Assembly: GCA_014523665.1 (NCBI GenBank)
Contig: JAATVR010000008.1
Span: 1 to 5,615 of the forward strand
Origin: Nitrososphaerales archaeon TH526
Lineage (GTDB): Archaea > Thermoproteota > Nitrososphaeria > Nitrososphaerales > Nitrososphaeraceae
Direction of reading: 5' to 3'
DNA: 5,615 nucleotides
The notes below the pieces were generated by a model, which did no database searches, was not told the DNA's origin, and saw nothing but the letters and a program-made list of their open reading frames with translations. Made by a program: the position numbers and the translations under genes. Below, piece by piece: positions 1 through 5,171 of the stretch; position 1 is the first letter of the stretch; every line of letters begins with the position of its first letter.

Positions 1-12
1 CAATTCTTAAAT

Positions 13-45
13 AAAAAAAGCGATTTTCGTTTGTCACGAACAAAC
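13..45 (-). terminator. Possible transcription terminator, minus strand
   Basis: A 6-bp inverted repeat, GTTTGT at 29-34 and ACAAAC at 40-45 with a 5-base loop, lies beside a run of seven A on the plus strand at 13-19. Read on the minus strand this is a small hairpin followed by a T-tract. Archaeal termination relies mainly on T-rich tracts, so it could end transcripts coming from the minus-strand genes to the right. The hairpin is weak, the T-run begins about nine bases after it, and the nearest minus-strand gene ends some 450 bases away, so this is tentative. Confidence 0.25.
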
Positions 46-63
46 AAGTTTCAAATTAAAAAA

Positions 64-150
64 ATGCACTACACAAGTTCACTACACTAGACGGTAACGG
101 TTGATGAATTATCTATCTTCTACAGAGAATCTGGGGATCCAGCAAATCCT
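64..150 (+). pseudogene. Alpha/beta-hydrolase N-terminal fragment (decayed gene)
   Basis: The frame from ATG at 64 reads eight codons, hits TAG at 88-90, then reads TVTVDELSIFYRESGDPANP at 91-150. That peptide matches the typical first strand of epoxide-hydrolase or haloalkane-dehalogenase-like alpha/beta hydrolases (pattern VDGLxIFYREAGDPxxP), which is normally followed at once by a hydrophobic strand and the HGFPSS oxyanion segment. Here the frame continues as unrelated sequence and stops at 235-237, so the oxyanion loop, nucleophile elbow and catalytic triad are all missing. The text at 160-182 could be an eroded PSSxxMF piece in another frame. Seen directly: the in-frame stop and the truncation. 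Inferred: this was once a whole hydrolase gene. The family assignment is from memory of the motif. Confidence 0.55.
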
Positions 151-501
151 CTATATGTTGCAGTCCTCAGAAAGATGTTCAGTTTATCGAACCTGCTAAT
201 TATCCGAATCATTCCATTTTTCAGAAAGAAGCGCTAAAGGTGTGTAAAGCTGGCGTAGGCTATGAGTATATCACGTATATTTAAATTAGTATTCTTTGTC
301 CTATCGATAATAGGATCAGATCATGTCAAATAGTAAAATTAGAAAAACTCTTGTGATCTTTCGTGTTAAAAAACAGTGGTCATACTCATTACTGATCTTC
401 TCAAGATGGCCTGTCAAGTTCTTAATAAAATGAGAACAAAATGCATATTAAAATATGGTAGACGTACAGAATGTTAAAACCAGATACTAACACAATACTA
501 T
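151..501. other. AT-rich stretch without an intact gene
   Basis: No ORF of convincing length lies here. In one plus frame bases 165-284 read as an open piece containing FIEPANYPNHSIFQKEALK and ending TAA at 282-284. It looks protein-like but has no start codon, and I do not recognise it. It may be another gene remnant. On the minus strand 316-435 is open for about 40 codons, also without a good start. CCTAT-N5-ATAGG at 300-314 is a small dyad. Two TATA-like stretches, CTTAATAAAA (421-430) and ATATTAAAATAT (445-456), lead only to an 11-codon ORF. Confidence 0.5.
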
Positions 502-1089
502 CTATGATCCATTTAATAGAAATCTAGCTGCTACTTCAAAAGGGATGTGAAATATGAACTTATCAGTCTTTGGATCATAGATGGCATAGGTGGACGACAA
601 ATCTACATCATTGAAATTCTGATTTGTTATTTCATTGCTTACATTTACCTTCTTTGCTAGCATAACTGGAAAATCTATTCTTATTTTATTGCCATCATCA
701 ATTACTTTGTTTGAAGTTGCATTTACTTCAATATTTGAAGCAGATATGTTATAACCTAAGATATTATAGTGCAGAACAGGCATAGTAAATTCTAATGATG
801 TAGGATTGTCAATCATTTCGCGCTTGAGACTTTCATTTGGGAATATTTGGTTTGCATCGATTTCTATCTGGTGTTCAAATAGTTTGCCTCCAAAAATACC
901 TAACATACTATCAAATAGGGCTACGTTGTTCTTGTCGTTGATATAGGATGTTGCAAGATCCTCCTTTGCGTATCCAGCGATAGATTGCATACCATAACTT
1001 AGAGATATGTGTAGCATTAGCACTGGCAACGTCAACAACAAGTAATAAATCTTTAGCGTATCGTAGGGTAGAGACATAATTATCAGCAC
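502..1089 (-). CDS. Secreted or membrane-anchored protein of unknown function
   Basis: This encodes 195 residues from GTG at 1089, or 191 from ATG at 1077. Residues 15-33 (numbered from the GTG) are strongly hydrophobic, ending in HISLSYG, and act as a signal peptide or single N-terminal anchor. The rest is polar, free of cysteine, rich in Asn, Ile and Val, and looks beta-rich. Five N-glycosylation sequons (N85ES, N114IS, N123AT, N149VS, N193GS) fit export in an archaeon. I do not recognise a domain or active site, so no reaction is proposed. A TATA-like AGATTTAT on the minus strand (1111-1118) starts 29 bases before the GTG, which would suit a leaderless GTG start or a 12-base leader before the ATG. 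The gene stands 78 bases downstream of the broken DUF6659-like gene on the same strand. It reads as an intact lineage-specific envelope protein. Confidence 0.8.
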   Translation of the reverse strand: MLIIMSLPYDTLKIYYLLLTLPVLMLHISLSYGMQSIAGYAKEDLATSYINDKNNVALFDSMLGIFGGKLFEHQIEIDANQIFPNESLKREMIDNPTSLEFTMPVLHYNILGYNISASNIEVNATSNKVIDDGNKIRIDFPVMLAKKVNVSNEITNQNFNDVDLSSTYAIYDPKTDKFIFHIPFEVAARFLLNGS

Positions 1090-1110
1090 AATGGAGCGAA
1101 TAGGATACAG

Positions 1111-1118
1111 ATAAATCT
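1111..1118 (-). promoter_or_regulatory. TATA-like box of the 195-residue protein gene
   Basis: Read on the minus strand, AGATTTAT lies 22-29 bases upstream of the GTG at 1089 and 34-41 bases upstream of the ATG at 1077. It matches the archaeal TATA consensus only partly. Its spacing to the GTG is similar to that of the better TATA boxes elsewhere in the window. Confidence 0.3.
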
Positions 1119-1167
1119 ACTGCTTTATGATTGTAAATCTATTGTATCTCCGAGGGACGGTTTTCCA

Positions 1168-1501
1168 TCATGGGGCATAATCATGAAATAGCTTAAGAAT
1201 ATCGTAAATCATACTTAGTTCAGTATCAATTTCTGTACTTGCGAGAAGAAAATATTCGTTGTCAATGGGTATTGTAAATCGCCTCACCTCTTCGTATTCA
1301 GCCATCGCAAATTTTCCTTTTCCGATACTGCTTTTCATTGTATCGCGTAATTTCCATCTATTCCACGCTTGGAGGACCGATGCTTTTGTTAGATCTGGAG
1401 AGAGCAGGCTATTTGATTTCACCAGTCCTATCGCATATAGCAGCGAAACGAATCATTCTATCTAGGTCAAAAGTGCCTTTAGACAGCTTCTGATAATCCA
1501 T
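1168..1501 (-). pseudogene. DUF6659-like small protein, split by frameshift and apparent internal deletion
   Basis: Reading leftwards, ATG at 1501 opens a 30-codon frame, MDYQKLSKGTFDLDRMIRF then AAICDRTGEIK, closed by TAG at 1409-1411. A second frame, shifted by one base, is open from a GTG at 1422 to TGA at 1168 (84 residues), beginning NSLLSPDLTKASVLQAWNRW and containing IGKGKFAMAEYEEVRRFTIPIDNEYFLLASTEID. Together they match a small family of about 120 residues that I know from Thaumarchaeota as DUF6659 (name from memory). In that family a GEI-x-x-GGxREG-x-x-NLLSPEE segment is continuous. Here the GG-REG part of about nine residues is absent exactly where the frame breaks, so a deletion of roughly 26-29 bases explains both defects. 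The 84-residue part could still be translated, but the N-terminal domain is separated. Function of the family is unknown to me. A sequencing error cannot explain the missing residues, only the frame. Confidence 0.65.
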
Positions 1502-1721
1502 TACGGTCATGTATTACGATGCCAAACTACAAAAGTTAATTTTTGTTAGATTTAGAGAAGACTGTTCCTATTTCATAAACGATGACTTGAGAAGATTTTT
1601 AGATTGATTAGATAATAGGGTGTACGATACAAGCCATAAAACAGCGTTAAACCTAGCGTACCAGCTTGTTATCGAACAGGTAACCTCAGGGACGAACTTG
1701 ATAAAATATGGATACACTCCG

Positions 1722-1757
1722 TTAGAGCCGTTTTGTTAAGGATTCTTTTGGCTCTAA
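1722..1757. repeat. 8-bp inverted repeat with 20-base loop
   Basis: TTAGAGCC at 1722-1729 pairs perfectly with GGCTCTAA at 1750-1757. The loop is T-rich. It overlaps the end of a doubtful 39-codon ORF. It could be a transcript hairpin or a protein-binding dyad, and no T-tract follows to make it a terminator. Confidence 0.35.
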
Positions 1758-1957
1758 ATTCGTGCCGAACGTGCGTACAAGGTCATGAGTACTAACAACA
1801 ATTATTTAAAACGCAGTATGATGAAAATCAAGTCCAGAAGGTACTTTGTAAGAGGTGACATACACAAAGCAACTGTGGTATAAAGTGGTAATGAGGATAG
1901 ACAGCAATGAGATAAGGCGTCCTTGCAATGAATGGATATGACAATCCGCACTCAAGA

Positions 1958-1976
1958 ACTAGTTAGTCACTAGTTA
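1958..1976 (+). promoter_or_regulatory. Paired ACTAGTTA direct repeats upstream of the membrane-protein promoter
   Basis: ACTAGTTA occurs at 1958-1965 and again at 1969-1976, a period of 11 bases or about one helical turn. The second copy ends 14 bases before the TATA box at 1991. Each copy contains the palindrome ACTAGT. The position suits an activator or repressor site, though no binding protein can be named. Confidence 0.35.
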
Positions 1977-1982
1977 ATGTAG

Positions 1983-2006
1983 TTGAGCATTATTTATATA
2001 GCTCAA
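1983..2006 (+). promoter_or_regulatory. Inverted repeat TTGAGC-N12-GCTCAA enclosing a TATA box
   Basis: TTGAGC at 1983-1988 and GCTCAA at 2001-2006 form a perfect 6-bp dyad, and the 12-base spacer is almost entirely the TATA box of the next gene. A dimeric regulator bound here would block TBP/TFB, so this is a candidate repressor operator. That is inference from position only. Confidence 0.4.
1991..2000 (+). promoter_or_regulatory. TATA box of the membrane-protein gene
   Basis: TATTTATATA is a near-ideal archaeal TATA box. It covers bases -32 to -23 relative to the ATG at 2023, so transcription should begin at or next to that ATG and give a leaderless mRNA. This decides the start codon in favour of 2023 over the upstream TTG at 2011. 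Confidence 0.7.
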
Positions 2007-2022
2007 TATCTTGAAGAAGGTT

Positions 2023-2589
2023 ATGGAGACAAGAACGACGTCCATCTGGAAAGTCGACCAGAAAATGTACATTCTGTACTGTACTATTGCGGGATTCATA
2101 TCCGTGTGGGCAATTTCAGGAATGTTGGTGCTTGTCGACTACGTTTCTGGAACCCCTGCTGGAACATTTTTTGCAGTAATCGGATTATCGCTAGGTATCA
2201 ATGACCTAGCATTAGCTCAATATGTAGGATTTGGACTTCACTTACTCACAGGTACTGTAGCCGGTAACGTGTATGGACAGGCCTCCATATTCTGGAGAAG
2301 GATGGCCCCCAACAGCTATAAGCGCGGAATAATAACAGGATTAATTGTTGGAATTGCTTTATGGGCTATATTATTCGTACCTCTTGGAACATTTGGGATA
2401 CAACCAAAGTTAGATTCTTTTACGACGTCAGCACCTAACCAATATATCTATGAAATTTCGAATCATTTTCAAGGATTGTATCCTTTGATTATTACAGGGT
2501 CCCTGGCTTTCCATTTAGTCTATGGAGCTTTACTAGGCTTCCTTGCAGGTAGAATGACAGAAGTGCGAGTCTTTCTTAATCGAAAATAG
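2023..2589 (+). CDS. Multi-pass membrane protein with HLxxGxxxGxxxG repeat, function unknown
   Basis: The product is 188 residues from ATG 2023. An in-frame TTG at 2011 would add four residues, but the TATA spacing favours the ATG. Hydrophobic segments lie at about 15-40, 45-59 (shorter), 62-85, 101-121 and 152-178, so four or five membrane spans. Two helices carry the same signature, H73-L-x-x-G77-x3-G81-x3-G85 and H164-L-x-x-G168-x3-G172-x3-G176, which points to an ancient internal duplication with small-residue helix packing and a buried histidine in each half. A loop rich in Ser/Thr/Tyr (126-150) separates the halves. I do not recognise the family with certainty. The HLxxGxxxG pattern is reminiscent of YagU/DUF1440- or DUF6789-like membrane proteins, but that is weak. 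It precedes the cupredoxin gene on the same strand, which suggests an envelope, possibly redox- or copper-related, role. The gene looks intact. Confidence 0.85.
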   Translation: METRTTSIWKVDQKMYILYCTIAGFISVWAISGMLVLVDYVSGTPAGTFFAVIGLSLGINDLALAQYVGFGLHLLTGTVAGNVYGQASIFWRRMAPNSYKRGIITGLIVGIALWAILFVPLGTFGIQPKLDSFTTSAPNQYIYEISNHFQGLYPLIITGSLAFHLVYGALLGFLAGRMTEVRVFLNRK

Positions 2590-2609
2590 TCAACTAATAC
2601 CCTTTAACC

Positions 2610-2726
2610 ATGGACCTAAAAGATGCATACAAGAGAATAGTGTTGTTTAGAGAAGTAGAGATCCCAATTGACGTGAATAATTTTACCCTCAGAAGCAATT
2701 TAAGAAATCCTCGAGTGGAACAATAA
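2610..2726 (+). CDS. Possible small protein of 38 residues
   Basis: ATG at 2610 opens a 38-codon frame ending TAA at 2724-2726. It begins MDLKDAYKRIVLFREVEIP and ends NLRNPRVEQ. It fills most of the gap between the membrane protein, which ends 20 bases earlier, and the cupredoxin TATA box, which starts three bases later. Arg codons are mostly AGA and the composition is that of a soluble, charged, helical peptide. There is no clear Shine-Dalgarno site or own TATA box, so it would depend on read-through from the upstream gene. I know no homologue. It may be a real small protein or a chance ORF. Confidence 0.35.
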   Translation: MDLKDAYKRIVLFREVEIPIDVNNFTLRSNLRNPRVEQ

Positions 2727-2746
2727 AACTTATTAAAATCTAAGTT
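2727..2746 (+). promoter_or_regulatory. Cupredoxin promoter: TATA box within an AACTT/AAGTT dyad
   Basis: CTTATTAAAA at 2729-2738 is the TATA box, starting 32 bases before the TTG at 2761. This is the same geometry as the promoter at 1991 and implies a leaderless mRNA starting at the TTG. AACTT (2727-2731) and AAGTT (2742-2746) form a perfect 5-bp inverted repeat overlapping and flanking the box, which might be an operator. The TATA call is good, while the operator idea is speculative. Confidence 0.55.
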
Positions 2747-2760
2747 AATCACCATTTAGG

Positions 2761-3183
2761 TTGAATATCCTCACAAACCTAAAGATGTATTCTCAGGGTG
2801 TTAGCATTGCGATAGCACTTACTATCTTAATGTTACCGCCAAATTACATAGTATTAGTTCATGCTCAACTCGTCTATATGGATGAGGTTGTCGAAGTCAA
2901 GATTTCAAAAGGGTCTTCAAATATTAATAATACTCAGTTTTATGCACCTCCAGAAGTTCAGGTAGCTGCTGGCAGCAGCATTAAGTGGACCAATGATGAC
3001 AATGTCATCCATACGGTAACCCAAGGAAAGCCATCAGAAGGTGGAAATTCTACCGGGTTTAATTCAGGTCCCATTCAGCCCGGGAGCACATTTGTGCACT
3101 TTTTTGATGAAAGCGGGACAGTCGATTATTATTGTACAATCCATCCGTACATGATAGGAAAGGTTGTAGTAAATCCATACTAG
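2761..3183 (+). CDS. Secreted type-1 (blue) copper protein, plastocyanin/amicyanin-like
   Basis: This encodes 140 residues from TTG 2761. An ATG at 2785 is possible, but the TATA box fits the TTG and the longer signal peptide. Residues 1-35 are a signal peptide ending LVHA, with cleavage likely before Gln36. The mature part of about 105 residues is a single cupredoxin domain. The mononuclear copper site is complete: His84 in NVIHTVT, then Cys125-T-I-His128-P-Y-Met131. The C-x2-H-x2-M spacing is that of amicyanin and pseudoazurin rather than plant plastocyanin (C-x2-H-x4-M). There is no C-terminal anchor, so the protein is probably free in the pseudoperiplasm. In ammonia-oxidising archaea such proteins are thought to shuttle electrons between membrane complexes, replacing cytochrome c. 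The specific partner here is unknown. The gene follows the multi-pass membrane protein on the same strand but has its own promoter. Confidence 0.93.
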   Translation: MNILTNLKMYSQGVSIAIALTILMLPPNYIVLVHAQLVYMDEVVEVKISKGSSNINNTQFYAPPEVQVAAGSSIKWTNDDNVIHTVTQGKPSEGGNSTGFNSGPIQPGSTFVHFFDESGTVDYYCTIHPYMIGKVVVNPY

Positions 3184-3233
3184 GTGGAGGCGATAAAATG
3201 TTGAAAGTCAACGAAAATACGAGGAAATTGTGA
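3184..3233 (+). pseudogene. Possible remnant: strong ribosome binding site on an 11-codon ORF
   Basis: The sequence GGAGGCGAT differs by one base from the archaeal Shine-Dalgarno GGAGGTGAT, and its GGAGG (3186-3190) is seven bases before ATG at 3198. The signal starts immediately after the cupredoxin stop codon, as for a second gene in an operon. The frame stops at 3231-3233 after 11 codons, and I find no continuation in either other frame. It may be the start of a lost gene, a leader peptide or chance. Confidence 0.25.
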
Positions 3234-3511
3234 ATTGTGAGATATATCTACTGACTGGCGCAGACGAATTTATGTTTGAAGCCTCTTCTAATGCTTTGAT
3301 TTGACTCACACTTAATAAATCCATTACCTCCCTAACGAATATCCCCCAGTCAAATGAAGTCCTATGTCTGAGGGCTATGGAGGTGTCGAATGAAAACATC
3401 AATAGTACTATTAGTTTTGCATTGGCCGAAAATGGCTCTGGTGTCACTGTTGTTATTACTATTACTAGCTACTGTATTGCAACACATAATCACATTTGTA
3501 CATTATTTCTC

Positions 3512-3547
3512 AAATTCCTAATTAAACTCATTAAATTCCTCATTAAA
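3512..3547. repeat. Short AT-rich tandem repeats
   Basis: AAATTCCTAATTAAA at 3512-3526 recurs with one change at 3533-3547 (period 21), and CTCATTAAA occurs at 3527-3535 and 3539-3547 (period 12). It is low-complexity DNA in a gene-poor area with no visible role. Confidence 0.4.
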
Positions 3548-3713
3548 ATAAGACTACTCTATTTCGACCAGCAGGTACAGAATTATTTTGACACGTGCTG
3601 CTTGCCTCCTTCATTACCAGACGATCGTGGACGCGTATAGGATACGAGTGGGGTGGTGTCGAAGAAGACTTTCAACTTATCTTGGCACTTCACAGCTTAT
3701 TATCGGTAATAAA

Positions 3714-4982
3714 TCATTGTTTATCGCTAGCTGACTGTGAGCGAGGTTTGGGAAGCAGTGGAGTGAGTGCCTTGGACACCATGAAACCTGTTACTGCTCC
3801 AATGACAATGACTGGTATAAGGTCAGTCTGTCCTCCGAATAACCCCAGTAGGAGAGTAATTGTTAAGGGAAGCGGGAGGAAAGCACATGCGGCACCTGCC
3901 ATACCTGCAAGTACACCCACACCCTGTGGAATGAATGTTAGAATTTCTGATAGGACCTGCCCTAGCGTACCTCCTATAAATAGTAATGGAAAGATTGGAC
4001 CCCCTATAAAGCCTGTAGCAAACGATGTACCTGTAAGCAACATCTTGACGAGCATCATCAGCAGTAATATCCCTACACCATATGCAGCCGGGTTATGAAT
4101 AATTTGTAGTAACTGGTTCTGGCCAGAGTAAAGTGTCAAGGGGAGAAATGAACCAATCAAGCCGATAACCAACCCACCTATGATAGCACAGATGACCGGT
4201 CTCTTGTTAAATCGGCCAAAGACCCGATGCATAAGTCCGAATACCAGCTTATGCAAAATCCCAATTGCCCCTGCAATAACTCCCACCAGCAATGCCCAGA
4301 CCAGATCGACTACACGAAGCGAGGCAAAGTCAGGGAAGCTGTATACTCCTAAATATGACGTATGCAAAATCGCAAAGTAGACACCATAACCTACAGCTCC
4401 TGCAATAAGACCAGGAATCAGATGACGATACAAATTTAGCTCCTTGATGAACATGTACTCTACTGCACCTACTGCCCCAACTATCGGAGAGCCAAAGAAA
4501 CCACCAAATGCCCCTGCAATGGCACTGTAAGCTAGTACTTGTATGTCGTCTTTCTGAAGCTTAAGTCGTTCGGAGACAAAGGTACCTAGTCCACCAGTAA
4601 GAAAAACAAGCGTCCCCTCCGGACCAACTGCTGCACCACTCCATAATGCTATGAATCCTTGAAGAAGTATGCTTGGCAGGTTACGGTAATTCACGCCACC
4701 AGTCTTGGCATACTGACTTTGAGCTACTCCCAGTCCTCCGTGCTGCCCAAAGAACTTGATGGCAAGGCCAATGAAAACACCGGCTACTCCCAACAGAATA
4801 AGCGGCCAAAAGTTAATGTTAAACAGGTATACGCTATGCTGCCCAAAGAACTTGACACCCTGGTTGTAAAGAGTGATGTATCCCGTTGTGACTAGTGCTG
4901 AAAAAGCGCCAAATATCGCCGCATATAGCATGAGCCTATAATAGCTAGTTTTCGACGTTGAATCTTCTTCACCGCCACTCAC
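3714..4982 (-). CDS. ClC-family chloride channel or transporter, divergent
   Basis: The 422-residue product starts at GTG 4982, chosen because GAGGAG lies nine bases upstream and no longer frame is better. It is a single ClC domain, with many membrane helices from about residue 16 to 408, short polar ends and no C-terminal CBS domains. Signature regions are present but altered: HGGLGVAQ at 81-88 (usual GSGIP), SGAAVGPEGT at 115-124 with the gating Glu at 122 (usual GREGP), and GFIGGPIFP at 324-332 (usual GxFxP). By ungapped alignment to E. coli ClC by eye, the central Ser becomes Leu84, the internal proton-path Glu203 becomes Tyr176 (in VEYMF, the preceding Glu175 being kept), and Tyr445 becomes Gln385. 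This argues against the classical 2Cl-/H+ exchange mechanism, so transport mode is uncertain. It would move chloride or another anion across the cytoplasmic membrane. By eye it is more GC-rich than its neighbours, compatible with transfer or with strong membrane-gene codon choice. Confidence 0.93.
   Translation of the reverse strand: MSGGEEDSTSKTSYYRLMLYAAIFGAFSALVTTGYITLYNQGVKFFGQHSVYLFNINFWPLILLGVAGVFIGLAIKFFGQHGGLGVAQSQYAKTGGVNYRNLPSILLQGFIALWSGAAVGPEGTLVFLTGGLGTFVSERLKLQKDDIQVLAYSAIAGAFGGFFGSPIVGAVGAVEYMFIKELNLYRHLIPGLIAGAVGYGVYFAILHTSYLGVYSFPDFASLRVVDLVWALLVGVIAGAIGILHKLVFGLMHRVFGRFNKRPVICAIIGGLVIGLIGSFLPLTLYSGQNQLLQIIHNPAAYGVGILLLMMLVKMLLTGTSFATGFIGGPIFPLLFIGGTLGQVLSEILTFIPQGVGVLAGMAGAACAFLPLPLTITLLLGLFGGQTDLIPVIVIGAVTGFMVSKALTPLLPKPRSQSASDKQ
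4741..4855. repeat. Exact 19-bp direct repeat inside the ClC gene
   Basis: The 19-mer TGCTGCCCAAAGAACTTGA occurs at 4741-4759 and again at 4837-4855, exactly 96 bases (32 codons) apart. On the coding strand both copies encode KFFGQH, at residues 44-49 and 76-81, in the same frame with identical codons. The second copy lies just before the GGLG selectivity-filter loop, and the first is in the loop after helix A. Confidence 0.85.
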
Positions 4983-4991
4983 TGTGATCTA

Positions 4992-4997
4992 CTCCTC
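4992..4997 (-). promoter_or_regulatory. Shine-Dalgarno site of the ClC gene
   Basis: GAGGAG on the minus strand stands nine bases before the GTG start at 4982 and supports that start. A weak TATA-like CAAATTTT (5029-5036, minus strand) would place transcription initiation near 5005, leaving a leader of about 20 bases that contains this site. The gene therefore appears to use a leadered mRNA, unlike the plus-strand genes at 2023 and 2761. Confidence 0.5.
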
Positions 4998-5171
4998 ATT
5001 GCAGTACTCGGACAGATCGCTGGTCTCCAAAATTTGATTGGGCTGAATAGTAGTCTTAGTTGGGACTTATCCTGGCCAGACATCCTTTTTTCCTAACTAG
5101 ACGATACTGATAAACATACTGTTAGTCGCCTAGAGAATTATTAAATTCTAAATTTGGTTGTTACTGGACCT

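Larger units (their letters stand above)
1502..1990. other. Intergenic stretch with short unsupported ORFs
   Basis: No gene is convincing. Two short plus-strand ORFs are open: GTG 1620-1739 (39 residues, containing KTALNLAYQLVIEQVTSG) and ATG 1785-1883 (32 residues, basic). Neither has a promoter at the expected spacing or a recognisable motif. They could be remnants or chance. A perfect 8-bp inverted repeat is at 1722-1757, and paired ACTAGTTA repeats sit at the right end. Confidence 0.5.
3184..3713. other. Gene-poor stretch between cupredoxin and ClC genes
   Basis: GGTGGAGGCGAT (3184-3194) is an excellent Shine-Dalgarno match seven bases before ATG 3198, but that frame stops after 11 codons (MLKVNENTRKL). 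On the minus strand 3208-3399 is open from an ATG for 63 residues, containing FVREVMDLLSVSQIKALEEA. Its codons are plausible but no promoter or homologue is evident. On the plus strand ATG 3390-3521 gives a 43-residue, leucine-rich, single-span peptide that overlaps the previous frame. At most one of these can be real. An AT-rich tandem repeat lies at 3512-3547. The last 190 bases hold nothing I can name. Confidence 0.5.

Noticed and set aside
316..435. Minus-strand open stretch of about 40 codons containing TGHLEKISNEYD
   Set aside because: It has no start codon before the protein-like part and no recognised similarity. It is likely a remnant or chance.
1259..1465. 68-codon plus-strand ORF
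   Set aside because: It is antisense to the broken DUF6659-like gene, which has recognisable family sequence on the other strand.
1983..2204. 73-codon plus-strand ORF overlapping the membrane-protein gene
   Set aside because: It begins inside the promoter dyad and its translation has no membrane or domain character, while the overlapping frame encodes a coherent multi-pass protein.
3208..3447. 79-codon minus-strand ORF (63 codons from its ATG)
   Set aside because: Codon use is plausible and one stretch looks helical, but there is no promoter, ribosome site or known motif, and it overlaps other equally weak frames. It is mentioned in the region note rather than called.
3377..3640. 87-codon plus-strand ORF
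   Set aside because: Its middle is a low-complexity Lys/Leu/Ile/Phe stretch produced by AT-rich tandem repeats, with no start signal.
3595..4098. 167-codon plus-strand ORF
   Set aside because: It lies mostly opposite the ClC gene, whose membrane-helix protein and signature motifs are unmistakable. The plus-strand translation is a shadow.
4180..4895. Two plus-strand ORFs of 66 and 78 codons
   Set aside because: Both are entirely antisense to the ClC coding region and show no independent features.
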